Under the pieces are notes generated by a model. The model searched no databases and was not told the DNA's origin. It saw only the letters and a program-made list of their open reading frames with translations. Below, piece by piece: positions 21,327 through 28,257 of a stretch of DNA of 64,000 bases. Both the position numbers and the translations under genes were made by a program. Source of the stretch: Streptomyces sp. NRRL WC-3742 (GTDB lineage Bacteria; Actinomycetota; Actinomycetes; Streptomycetales; Streptomycetaceae). Where the stretch lies: the NCBI RefSeq assembly GCF_000720635.1, contig NZ_JOCF01000031.1, positions 1-64,000 on the forward strand, given 5' to 3'. How positions within the stretch are numbered: the first letter of the stretch is position 1; each line of letters opens with the position of its first letter.

Positions 21327-21344
21327 CTCTACACGGGTGTAGAG
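21327..21344. promoter_or_regulatory. Perfect palindrome, candidate TetR operator
   Basis: CTCTACACGGGTGTAGAG: perfect 8-bp arms with a GG spacer. It lies in the 369-bp divergent gap between the DUF6542-like gene (minus strand) and the TetR gene (plus strand), where an autoregulatory TetR site would be expected. The local sequence is also unusually AT-containing for the window. Binding is inferred. Confidence 0.6.
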
Positions 21345-21446
21345 ATCACACGCAGCATAGAGCACAGCTGTTCGGTGACAAGCCCCGCCAGTCAGGGGCA
21401 CGGCCAAGGTACACCGGCTGGTTCACCGGCCGTCCGGCGGCCGTCC

Positions 21447-21479
21447 GGCGGGTGGTCGGCGGGTGGTCGGCGGGTGGTC
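21447..21479. repeat. Three tandem 11-bp repeats upstream of TetR gene
   Basis: Three exact units of GGCGGGTGGTC in tandem, followed by a degenerate fourth (GGCCGGGTGG). They are preceded by two copies of GGCCGTCC. They lie between the palindrome at 21327 and the TetR start. Confidence 0.85.
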
Positions 21480-21525
21480 GGCCGGGTGGCGAGGACGAAC
21501 GGGTCGAGGAATGAAGGAGATCACG

Positions 21526-22248
21526 GTGGTGGCGAGGGACGGGGCAAGACGGCCGGAGAAGCGCAGGGCCATCACGGAGGCCGCGACGCGGGTCTTCGGG
21601 CGGGAGGGGTTCGCGCGGGCCAGCATGGACGCCATTGCGGCCGAGGCCGCGGTGAGCAAGCGCACGGTCTACAACCACTTCGCCGACAAGGAGACGCTCT
21701 TCCTGACGGTGGCACTGCAGAGCGCGGCGGAGCTGACCCTGCGGCTGGAGCGGCTGGCGGCCGGGCACCTGGACGAGGTCGGGGCCGAGGTCGGGGCCGA
21801 GGTCGGGGTCGGGGTCGGGGTCGGAGGCGAAGCCGGCGGAGGGGGTCCGGGTTCCGTACGGGAGGCGCTGGCCGCCTTCGCCGTGGAGCGGGCCCGCGCC
21901 CTGCTCCGCTCGGGCGAGCACGGCGCCGTCGCGAGGGCGATCCGCGCCGAGGTGGTGAACATCCCCGCGGACGTCCTGGACGCCTGGCTCGAGGCCGGTC
22001 CCGACGCGGAACGCCGCGCCCTGGCGGCCCGTTTCGCCGTCTGGGCGCGCCGGAGGCTGGTCACGGCGGACGATCCGGAGCTGGCCGCCGAGCGCTTCAC
22101 CCTGCTCACCTACCAGGGGGTGGCCGAGCGCTCCTTCTGGGGCGCGCTGGCGGTGCCGGGCGAGGAGGTCGAGCGGATCGTCGCGGACGGGACGGACGCC
22201 TTCTGGCGCCTGCACGGTGCGGACGCCGCGGCGGTGGCGGCGCTCTGA
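21526..22248 (+). CDS. TetR/AcrR family transcriptional regulator
   Basis: A DNA-binding regulator of about 240 residues. The N-terminal HTH is clear: KRRAITEAATRVFGREGFARASMDAIAAEAAVSKRTVYNHFADKETLF. The C-terminal ligand domain resembles the AefR-like/TetR_C group (FAVWARRRLV, LLTYQGVAERSFWGAL). A glycine- and valine-rich low-complexity run from repeated GTCGGGG occurs at 21777-21838. The start is set at GTG 21526 because AAGGAG (21514-21519) lies six bases before it; ATG 21511 has its purine stretch directly against the start codon. No target gene is obvious beyond the divergent LCP operon. The poly-G/poly-C junction begins nine bases after the stop. Confidence 0.88.
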   Translation: MVARDGARRPEKRRAITEAATRVFGREGFARASMDAIAAEAAVSKRTVYNHFADKETLFLTVALQSAAELTLRLERLAAGHLDEVGAEVGAEVGVGVGVGGEAGGGGPGSVREALAAFAVERARALLRSGEHGAVARAIRAEVVNIPADVLDAWLEAGPDAERRALAARFAVWARRRLVTADDPELAAERFTLLTYQGVAERSFWGALAVPGEEVERIVADGTDAFWRLHGADAAAVAAL

Positions 22249-22256
22249 CGTGCGGC

Positions 22257-22299
22257 GGGGGGGGGGGGGGGGGGGGGGGGCCCCCCCCCCCCCCCCCCC
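22257..22299. other. G24-C19 homopolymer junction
   Basis: Twenty-four consecutive G (22257-22280) directly followed by nineteen C (22281-22299), then GCCCC. It lies between two convergent genes (stops at 22248 and 22322). The element is a perfect GC palindrome without loop. It may be a real terminator-like hairpin, or a consensus artefact where reads stop at a strong hairpin; I favour at least partial artefact because runs of this length are rare in finished genomes. Confidence 0.9.
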
Positions 22300-22321
22300 G
22301 CCCCTACTCAGCCGGTCGGCG

Positions 22322-23023
22322 TCACTTCCAGTTCAGGCCCTTGCCCAGGGTGTACGGGTCGCCCCAGTACTCGGCGCCCGTGACCTGGGAGGCTTCCGGC
22401 GCCAGCGCCAGCACGCAGGAGGTCACCGACTTGCCGTTGGTGAAGCCGCTCGGGAACGAGTTGTGCGGGCACTTGGCGAAGGTGCCGATGATCGACACCT
22501 CGGTCGCCTCGCTGCCGTCCGCGAGCAGGCCCTTGACCTGGGTCAGGCTGGAGAAGGACATGTCGGTGGAGCCGACGTTGGTGACCTTGTAGTTGATGTA
22601 GTAGGGCACCTGGCCCTTGGCCTTGTCGCCGAGCTTGAGCGGGGCCAGGTCGGCCGGGTCGCCCTTGGTGATGTCGGTGACGGTGAGCGAGATGTCGCCC
22701 GTGGCCTTGCCGTACTTGTACGGGAACTGGATCGGCTGGCCGATCTTGGCCGTGGTGCCGGCCGCCGGGGCCGCGCCGCCGCCGGTCGCACCGCCGGTCG
22801 AGCCGCCCGTGGTGCCGCCGGTGGCCGGCGCGGCGGAGGTGGCCGGAGCCGCCGGGGTGGTGGGCGCCGAGGTCGGCGCCGCCTGGGTGGGCGCGGCCGG
22901 CGCGGTGGTGGCGGCGGTGTCGCCGTTGGCCGCGTCGTCGTTGCAGGCGGTCAGGCTGAGCGCGCCGACGGCCGCCAGAGCGGCGATCGCCAGGGTGCGG
23001 CGGTGGGTGGAGATGAGCTTCAA
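22322..23023 (-). CDS. Predicted lipoprotein of unknown function
   Basis: A 233-residue secreted lipoprotein. The signal peptide (KLISTHRRTLAIAALAAVGALSLTAC) ends in a lipobox, LTAC, so the mature protein starts at Cys27 or nearby. A 60-residue Ala/Thr/Pro/Gly linker, including GGTTGGSTGGATGGG, tethers a C-terminal domain of about 130 residues that contains YYINYKVTNVGSTDMSFSSL, an immunoglobulin-like beta-sandwich pattern seen in DUF4352-type extracellular proteins. Two cysteines (FAKCPHN, TSCVLAL) may form a disulphide. The start is TTG 23023, read as Met, preceded by GGGGGACG; no ATG or GTG fits the signal peptide. Its function is not recognised. Confidence 0.82.
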   Translation of the reverse strand: MKLISTHRRTLAIAALAAVGALSLTACNDDAANGDTAATTAPAAPTQAAPTSAPTTPAAPATSAAPATGGTTGGSTGGATGGGAAPAAGTTAKIGQPIQFPYKYGKATGDISLTVTDITKGDPADLAPLKLGDKAKGQVPYYINYKVTNVGSTDMSFSSLTQVKGLLADGSEATEVSIIGTFAKCPHNSFPSGFTNGKSVTSCVLALAPEASQVTGAEYWGDPYTLGKGLNWK

Positions 23024-23274
23024 GTGACGTCCCCCGTTTCGTGGGACCGCGGGAGCGCGGCCTCCGACGTACGTTCTTAGCGCAGTCGCGCCGCCCGGCG
23101 CACGCGATCGATACCGTTTTGACTCGGTCGTGACGACTCCCTCGCACGATCGTGACAAGGGATGCCGAGTCGTGATCTGCCAGGTCAGCGGCTTGTAGAC
23201 GTACTATCTCCGCCGGCCCGACCGCCCGGTCGCCCGCCCGGGGCCGGGCGGGGCGATGTGCGAGGGCGTCCGTC

Positions 23275-24006
23275 GTGAGTGAGCGGATGATCGATCAGGC
23301 CCGTCGGCTGGCGGCCGACCTCCTCCCCGACGCCCTGGCCGTGCTGCTGGCCGGATCGGCCGCCGCCGGGCGCGCCACCGCCACCAGCGACCTCGACCTC
23401 GCCGTCCTGGTGGTGGAGGGCGGCTCCACCCACCGGCGGACGATCCGCCACGAGGGCCGCCCGGTCGAGCTGTTCGTGCACACCGAGGCGGGCCTCGCCG
23501 AGCTGCGAGCCGCGGACGCCTCCTCCCGGCGGGCCGTCATCCAGTCCATGTACGCCACGGGCCTGCTGCTCGTCGACCCGCACGGCCACGGCGCCCGCGC
23601 CCGCGAACACGCCCTCGCCGACCTGCGGCAGGGTCCGCCCGCTCTCGACGCCGAGGTGGTGGACACCGTGCGGTACGGGCTCACCGACCTGCTCGACGAC
23701 CTGGCGGACGCCGAGGACCCGTACGAGCGCCTCGCCGTCGCGGGCCACGTGCTGGCCTCCGCCGCCGACCTGCTCTGCGACCACCGGCGGGCCTGGCTCG
23801 GCGGCGGCAAGTGGCTGCCGCGCCGACTCCTGGAGGCGGACGGGGAGTTGGGCGCCGCCCTGCTGGAGGGGCACCGGCTGCTGTGCGCCTCGGGCGAGGG
23901 TGAGCCGCTGGCCCTGGCCGCGCGGCGGGTGCTCGACCTGGTGGGCGGGCCGCTGTCGGAGGGCTACCGGCGCGAGTGGCGGGGAGCGATCGTCCGGACG
24001 GTCTGA
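23275..24006 (+). CDS. Nucleotidyltransferase domain protein (MNT/KNTase type)
   Basis: A 243-residue protein with an N-terminal minimal nucleotidyltransferase fold: LLAGSAAAGRATATSDLDLAVLV holds the GS motif and the two metal-binding aspartates (DLD). The middle and C-terminal part (HALADLRQGPPALDAEVVDTVRYGLTDLLDDL onward) is helical and resembles aminoglycoside-type or HEPN-linked nucleotidyltransferases. The substrate is unknown; it could modify a small molecule, a protein or RNA. No HEPN toxin partner is seen next to it, so a toxin-antitoxin role is not supported. GTG 23275 is used; ATG 23287 is an alternative. The convergent TetR stop is 12 bases downstream. Confidence 0.85.
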   Translation: MSERMIDQARRLAADLLPDALAVLLAGSAAAGRATATSDLDLAVLVVEGGSTHRRTIRHEGRPVELFVHTEAGLAELRAADASSRRAVIQSMYATGLLLVDPHGHGARAREHALADLRQGPPALDAEVVDTVRYGLTDLLDDLADAEDPYERLAVAGHVLASAADLLCDHRRAWLGGGKWLPRRLLEADGELGAALLEGHRLLCASGEGEPLALAARRVLDLVGGPLSEGYRREWRGAIVRTV

Positions 24007-24018
24007 AGAGGGCGTTTC

Positions 24019-24591
24019 TCAGGTGTGGTCGGGCAGAGGGAGGGCGCGGACGGCGCGGGAGATGTCGCTGCGCAGCCGGTCGAGGTCCTCCTCGGGGCCG
24101 AGGATCATGCGGCGCACCTGGGGCATGGCGAGGCTCCAGGCGACCAGGCCGAGGGCGAGGAAGAGGCGGGTGCGGGCGTCGCTGTCGTCCTTTCCGGCAT
24201 CTGCCGCCCGGACGGCCTGGAGCTTGTCCTCGTAGTGGCGCCGGCGGGCGTCCTCGCCGGGGACGGGCCGGTCGCCCATCTCGAGGGCCTCCCACAGCAG
24301 CAGCCGCAGGGCCTCGGGGTGGGCGCGGTGGTGGTCGAAGAGGCGCCCGGCGTAGGAGGCGAGGTCGTCGTCCCCGGGCGGGACGGCTTCGGCGAGGTCG
24401 GCCATGAGGCGTTCGAGGACGGCGGCGAAGAGGCCGTCCTTGTCGCCGAAGTAGTCGTAGATCGCCCGCTTGTTGGCCCGGGCGGAGGCGGCGATGCGGT
24501 CCACGCGGGCGCCGGCGACGCCGTGGGCGGCGAACTCGGCGGCCGCCGCGGTGAGGATGCGTTCTTTGGTCGCTGTGGAGTCGTACGCCAT
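24019..24591 (-). CDS. TetR/AcrR family regulator of the divergent MFS gene
   Basis: A 190-residue regulator. HTH: KERILTAAAAEFAAHGVAGARVDRIAASARANKRAIYDYFGDKDGLF. A C-terminal ligand-binding domain of the TetR_C family follows (LFDHHRAHPEALRLLLWEALE). It is transcribed away from the MFS exporter at 24725, and two palindromes built on CGAAC/GTTCG lie in the 133-bp gap. The arrangement is the classic repressor/efflux pair: ligand binding would release both its own gene and the exporter. The ligand is unknown. Confidence 0.92.
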   Translation of the reverse strand: MAYDSTATKERILTAAAAEFAAHGVAGARVDRIAASARANKRAIYDYFGDKDGLFAAVLERLMADLAEAVPPGDDDLASYAGRLFDHHRAHPEALRLLLWEALEMGDRPVPGEDARRRHYEDKLQAVRAADAGKDDSDARTRLFLALGLVAWSLAMPQVRRMILGPEEDLDRLRSDISRAVRALPLPDHT

Positions 24592-24632
24592 GGGGCGATG
24601 GTAGCGGGGGCGGTAACGGTGGCAACGGTGGT

Positions 24633-24648
24633 AACGAACCAGTTCGTT
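24633..24648. promoter_or_regulatory. Operator candidate 1 of the TetR/MFS pair
   Basis: AACGAAC-CA-GTTCGTT, perfect 7-bp arms. It lies 42 bp before the TetR start, in the divergent gap. It shares the CGAAC/GTTCG half-sites with the second palindrome at 24691. Confidence 0.7.
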
Positions 24649-24690
24649 TGACGACTGGGCAACGGTCTGCCAGTCTCTGTTCCGTCATTC

Positions 24691-24706
24691 CGAACCATCT
24701 AGTTCG
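24691..24706. promoter_or_regulatory. Operator candidate 2 of the TetR/MFS pair
   Basis: CGAAC-CATCTA-GTTCG, 5-bp arms with a 6-bp spacer, 19 bp before the MFS start codon. It has the same half-sites as 24633-24648 but wider spacing, so it may be a weaker site or the same site in another register. Confidence 0.6.
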
Positions 24707-24724
24707 TTCGGTTGGAGCCCCTCG

Positions 24725-25936
24725 ATGTCCCGACCCGATTCACCCCCCTACGGCTCGAAACTGCCGCTGCTGATGGCCCTGGCCTGCGGCGTCAGTGTGG
24801 CCAACGTCTACTTCCCGCAGGCCCTCACCCCGCTCGTGGCCGACGCCTTCGCCATCACCCCCGACACCGCCGCCGGCATCGCCACCCTCACCCAACTCGG
24901 CTACGCCGCGGGGATCTTCCTCCTCGTCCCGCTCGGCGACCGGCTGCCCCGCCGCCCGCTGACCACCACCCTGCTCGCCGTCACGGGCTGCGCCCTGCTG
25001 GCCGCCGGACTCGCCCCCGCCACCGGCGCCCTCGCCGCCGCGGCAGCCGTGGTCGGCGTCGCCACCGTCGTGCCGCAGCTGCTGCTGCCCCTCGCCGCCG
25101 GCCTGGTCGCCCCCGAACGGCGCGGCTCCGTCATCGGGACCCTCCAGGGCGGCCTCATCGGCGGCATCCTGCTCGCCCGCACCTTCGGCGGCGTCCTCGG
25201 CGAACACCTCGGCTGGCGCGCCCCCTACCTGGTCGCCGCCGCCCTCACGGGCCTGCTCGCCCTCGTCCTCGGCCTCGCCCTGCCCACCGTCGCGCCCGTC
25301 ACCCGCGAGCGGTACCCCGCGCTGCTCGCCGACACCCTGCGCCTGCTGCGCACCGAACCGGCCCTGCGCCGCTCCGCCCTCTACCAGGCCACCCTCTTCG
25401 CCGGATTCAGCGCCGCCTGGACGGCCCTCGCCCTCCTCCTCACCGGCCCCCACTACCGGATGGACGCCCAGGCCGTCGGCGTCCTCGCCCTCATCGGCGC
25501 CGCCAGCATGCTCGGCGCCCCCGCCGCGGGCCGCCGCGTCGACCGCGACGGCCCCGACCGCGTCAACACCTGGTGCCTGGCTGCGGTGCTCCTCGCCGCC
25601 GCCGTCCTCGCGGGCGGCACGGCGGGCGGCACGCTCGGCCTGGCCGCCCTCGCGGCGGGGCTCCTGCTGCTGGACGTCGCCGTCCAGTGCAGCCAGGTCG
25701 CCAACCAGGCCCGCATCTTCGCCCTGCGCCCCGAAGCCCGCAGCCGGCTCAACACCGCCTACATGACCTGCTCGTTCCTCGGCGGCAGCGCCGGCTCCTG
25801 GCTCGGCGTGCGCGCGTACGCCCTGCTCGGCTGGCCCGGCGTCTGCGCCCTCGTCGCCCTCGCCGCCGCCGGCGCGCTCACCGTCCACCTCCTGCGCACG
25901 TACCCGTCCACCCTCCCCGAGGAGTACTCCCGATGA
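24725..25936 (+). CDS. MFS transporter (multidrug or small-molecule exporter)
   Basis: A 403-residue major facilitator with 12 predicted helices. Family features: the first helix LPLLMALACGVSVANVYFPQALTPL, the loop 2-3 motif LVPLGDRLPRRPL, and the helix-5 region GTLQGGLIGGILLARTFGG. The YFPQALTPLVADAF start is typical of the uncharacterised YtbD/AraJ-like exporters of actinomycetes. It is controlled by the divergent TetR gene. It overlaps the next gene by four bases (ATGA). The reading frame uses almost only C-ending codons (gcc, ctc, gtc), unlike its plus-strand neighbour upstream. Confidence 0.9.
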   Translation: MSRPDSPPYGSKLPLLMALACGVSVANVYFPQALTPLVADAFAITPDTAAGIATLTQLGYAAGIFLLVPLGDRLPRRPLTTTLLAVTGCALLAAGLAPATGALAAAAAVVGVATVVPQLLLPLAAGLVAPERRGSVIGTLQGGLIGGILLARTFGGVLGEHLGWRAPYLVAAALTGLLALVLGLALPTVAPVTRERYPALLADTLRLLRTEPALRRSALYQATLFAGFSAAWTALALLLTGPHYRMDAQAVGVLALIGAASMLGAPAAGRRVDRDGPDRVNTWCLAAVLLAAAVLAGGTAGGTLGLAALAAGLLLLDVAVQCSQVANQARIFALRPEARSRLNTAYMTCSFLGGSAGSWLGVRAYALLGWPGVCALVALAAAGALTVHLLRTYPSTLPEEYSR

Positions 25937-26325
25937 CCTTCCCCGCCATGCCCGCCGCCGTCCTGCAGTTCTTCCGCGCCTCCCAGGAGGGCGACGCCGC
26001 CACCTGGGCCGCCTCCTTCACCGAGGACGGCGTCTTCCACGACCCCATCGGCACGCCCCCGCTCACCGGCCGCACCGCGATCCACGACTTCATCACCTCC
26101 GTCCTCCCGAACTTCCACCCCTTCCTCGGCCTGACCCCCCTCGAAGCACACACCGTCGGCCCCCACGTCGCCGTCTCCTGGCGCGGAGCGGCGGTCGCGC
26201 TGGACGGCCGGCCCGTCAACTGGTCCGGCATCAACATCTACGAACTCGACGAGGAGTCGGGCCTCATCCGGGAGGCCAGGGCCTACTTCAACAGCGCCGT
26301 CTTCCGCGCCCAACTGGCCGACTGA
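25933..26325 (+). CDS. SnoaL-like / NTF2-fold protein
   Basis: A 130-residue protein of the NTF2-like superfamily. Typical sequence: VLQFFRASQEGDAATWAASFTEDGVFHDPIGTPPLTGRTAIHDFITSVLP, with the His-Asp and later HVAVSWRG and INIYELDEESGLIREARAYF strands of the cone-shaped fold. Members include polyketide cyclases, isomerases and dehydratases, but many have no known activity. The ATGA overlap with the MFS gene shows that it is co-translated, so it may act on the transported compound. A palindromic terminator of the window-wide repeat family lies 45 bases after the stop. Confidence 0.85.
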   Translation: MTFPAMPAAVLQFFRASQEGDAATWAASFTEDGVFHDPIGTPPLTGRTAIHDFITSVLPNFHPFLGLTPLEAHTVGPHVAVSWRGAAVALDGRPVNWSGINIYELDEESGLIREARAYFNSAVFRAQLAD

Positions 26326-26369
26326 GCCCGCCGATTGCTCCCTCCGGCCAGGCGCCTCAGCCGCTGAAA

Positions 26370-26412
26370 CCCGCGCACGAGAAGTCGGTCTGTTCGACCT
26401 CTCGTGCGCGGG
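26370..26412. terminator. Dispersed palindrome copy A (terminator-like)
   Basis: Eighteen-base arms (26370-26387 with 26395-26412), one mismatch, 7-base loop. The core is GAGAAGTCG...CGACCTCTC. It lies between the SnoaL gene and the minus-strand gene remnant, so it can terminate both. It is related in its AGTCGG core to copies at 26884, 37439, 41921 and 43996. Confidence 0.75.
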
Positions 26413-26431
26413 ACCTGACCGGCAGCTTCCG

Positions 26432-26906
26432 TCAGCGGGCTTCCAGCGCTTCGGCTCGCCGCGTGAGCTTCGCCGCGACGTCGTCCCAGTCCGGACCGTG
26501 CAGCCGCAGATTCAGCGCCGGCCCGTCCGGCCTCTGGCGCAGCACGAGCCGGGAGCCCGCCATCGACCACCTGCGGGCAGAGCTCCCGCAGCATCGACAG
26601 GATCGCGTCCGCATCGGCGAACGTCAGCTCTTCGACGAAGTAGTGCTCGCGGTGCTCCCGCCCGCACACGCCGCTGTCGGACGGTACTCGTCCCCGTAGA
26701 GACACCGCGCGTGCGCGGTCAGCGGCCGGAGCCTACGGCGCCCAGATCCGCCGGACAGACGAACCCGGGCCGGATCGCCATCGCCCGGCCCCACGTTGCT
26801 CCCAGCATCCTGTCGCGCCGTCGCGCCCTGCCGTACGGAACGCCGGTGCGGGGGATCTCGTAGAAGGCGGGGTTCCTGCACGAGAAGTCGGCCGGTTCGA
26901 CTTCCT
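26432..26906 (-). pseudogene. Decayed gene remnants, unknown product
   Basis: On the minus strand, coding-like sequence is spread over different frames. The upstream piece reads ADFSCRNPAFYEIPRTG...MLGATWGRAMAIRPGFVCPADLGAV and ends at a stop near 26720. The next reads REHREHYFVEELTFADADAILSMLRELCPQVVDGG in a frame open from 26705, and then, one frame over (shift near 26556), SRLVLRQRPDGPALNLRLHGPDWDDVAAKLTRRAEALEAR to a stop at 26432. The joined text is far more protein-like than either frame alone. I do not recognise the family. It is either a pseudogene or a gene broken by sequencing errors in G/C runs. Palindrome copies A and B lie at its two ends. Confidence 0.5.
26884..26904. repeat. 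Dispersed palindrome copy B (diverged)
   Basis: GAAGTCG and CGACTTC arms of 7 bp around GCCGGTT. The outer arms, which pair in the other copies, no longer match here, so it is a weak hairpin. The adjoining CACGAGAAGTCG is shared with copy A. Confidence 0.55.
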
Positions 26907-27221
26907 ACTCCGCCGTCGCCTGCGGCTCGTGCCGGGTGGCGGGGCGCTCGGCACGCGCTGGGGGTGGGCGCACGAGCTGGGGGGTGTCTCCTCGGCGGGC
27001 GGCACTATCGGCGAACTGTTGCTGTGGGGAGGTGGGTTCGCCGGGGTGGGCGGGTGGATCCGGGGATCGCCGGTGCCGCCGCTCGGGCTGTGACCACCGC
27101 GCTGCGCCTGCACCCGGGTTGGCGGCTCGGCCTGCACCGTGCCGGGGTGCAGGACCGGGCGTACGGCGGCGGCGTCGGCTGCCTGGAGCACCTCCGCGCC
27201 GTTTACGGCCCCGGGCCCGGG
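26907..27221. other. Gene-free stretch
   Basis: GC-rich, with several short open frames on both strands but none with a ribosome-binding site, conserved-looking protein or consistent codon bias. A weak CGTGCCG/CGGCACG inverted repeat is near 26929. I see no RNA gene. Confidence 0.6.
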
Positions 27222-28109
27222 CTACTCCTCGGAGGCGGCGAGGAGGAGGTCGCGTAGGGCGGTGGCGGCGTCGGAGGGGGTGGGCGGGGTGAGGATGACC
27301 TGGTCGGCGGTGGTGGAGGGGCCGGTCAGGGGGATGATGCGCAGGCCGGGGGGCTGGTGGTCGAGGGCGGACTCGACGGTGATGCCGATCCCCGCGCCGG
27401 CGGCGACGTGGGCGGCGATGCCGTGGACGCTGTCGGCCGTGCGGATGATCCGCAGGTCCGCGCCGCCGATCCGGAAGGCGGAGAGCAGCCGGTCGCAGAG
27501 GCCGCTGTTGATCTGGTGCGGCCAGGTGAGCAGGTCCGTGGTGGACAGCTCAGCCGCGCTCAACTCCTCGTGCCCGGCCAGGGGGTGGGCCTCCGGGACG
27601 AGTGCCATGAACCGCTCCGTGGACAGCACCCGCGTCCGCACGCCGGTGACGCCGTCCGTCGCCCAGCCGATGCCCAGCCCGATGGTCTCCGCCCGTACGG
27701 CGGCGAGTTGGGCCGTGGTCGGCATGGGCTCGGGCACGATCGTCACGTCGGGGAAGCGTTCGCGCAGCCGGGGCAGGCAGCGCAGCAGCAGGTGGTAGCA
27801 GGTGTACTCGGCGTGGGCGACGACGAGCGTGGTGAGGTGGCCCTCGCCGGAGGCGAGGGCGCGTCCGCGCTGCTGGAAGCGGCGCAGCTGGGTGAGGGCG
27901 GCGTGGGCGTCGGGCAGCAGCGCCTCGCCGAGTTCGGTGAGCGACACCCGGCGGCTGGTGCGGTGGAACAGCCGTCCGCCGAGGCTGCCCTCGAGTCGCC
28001 GTACGGCCTCGCTGACGGTGGGCTGTCCCCGGTGCAGACGAGCGGCAGCGCGGCCGAAGTGCAGTTCCTCCGCGACGGCGACGAACGCCTCCAGTTCCAT
28101 CCTGTCCAT
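27222..28109 (-). CDS. LysR family transcriptional regulator
   Basis: A 295-residue LTTR. The N-terminal winged HTH reads MELEAFVAVAEELHFGRAAARLHRGQPTVSEAVRRLEGSLGGRLFHRTSRRVSLTELG, and the effector domain covers about residues 90-290 (ERFMALVPEAHPLAG, GAGIGITVESAL). ATG 28109 is preferred; ATG 28100 (MELEAF) is also possible. A longer frame from 28301 would run through the promoter gap and overlap the divergent gene, so it is rejected. It is divergent from the flavodoxin gene at 28258, the normal layout for an LTTR and its target. A CGATCGG/CCGATCG palindrome lies 21 bp upstream. Confidence 0.93.
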   Translation of the reverse strand: MDRMELEAFVAVAEELHFGRAAARLHRGQPTVSEAVRRLEGSLGGRLFHRTSRRVSLTELGEALLPDAHAALTQLRRFQQRGRALASGEGHLTTLVVAHAEYTCYHLLLRCLPRLRERFPDVTIVPEPMPTTAQLAAVRAETIGLGIGWATDGVTGVRTRVLSTERFMALVPEAHPLAGHEELSAAELSTTDLLTWPHQINSGLCDRLLSAFRIGGADLRIIRTADSVHGIAAHVAAGAGIGITVESALDHQPPGLRIIPLTGPSTTADQVILTPPTPSDAATALRDLLLAASEE

Positions 28110-28129
28110 GGGGGCCAGGCTAGCGCGAT

Positions 28130-28148
28130 CGATCGGTGCGGCCGATCG
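28130..28148. promoter_or_regulatory. Palindrome upstream of LysR gene
   Basis: CGATCGG-TGCGG-CCGATCG, perfect 7-bp arms, 21 bp before the LysR start in the 148-bp divergent gap. Its position fits an autoregulatory LTTR site, although it does not follow the T-N11-A pattern. Confidence 0.5.
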
Positions 28149-28257
28149 CTGCGCGTCGAAGTTCGGCGTTGATGGCGGGCAGCGGTCGGGATGGGATGGG
28201 TGGGCAGGAACTTCTCCCCTTTCCCCCTTTCCCCTCGACCGGAAGCAGTGAAGACAG

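Noticed and set aside
21463..21525. Upstream GTG/ATG starts for the TetR gene
   Set aside because: They run through the 11-bp tandem repeats or lack proper SD spacing; GTG 21526 has AAGGAG six bases upstream.
23275..24006. Nucleotidyltransferase as half of a HEPN/MNT toxin-antitoxin system
   Set aside because: No HEPN gene is adjacent; the neighbour is a convergent TetR gene.
26796..27292. Plus-strand arginine-rich frames between the SnoaL and LysR genes
   Set aside because: No ribosome-binding site, no conserved-looking sequence, and they partly overlap the LysR gene.
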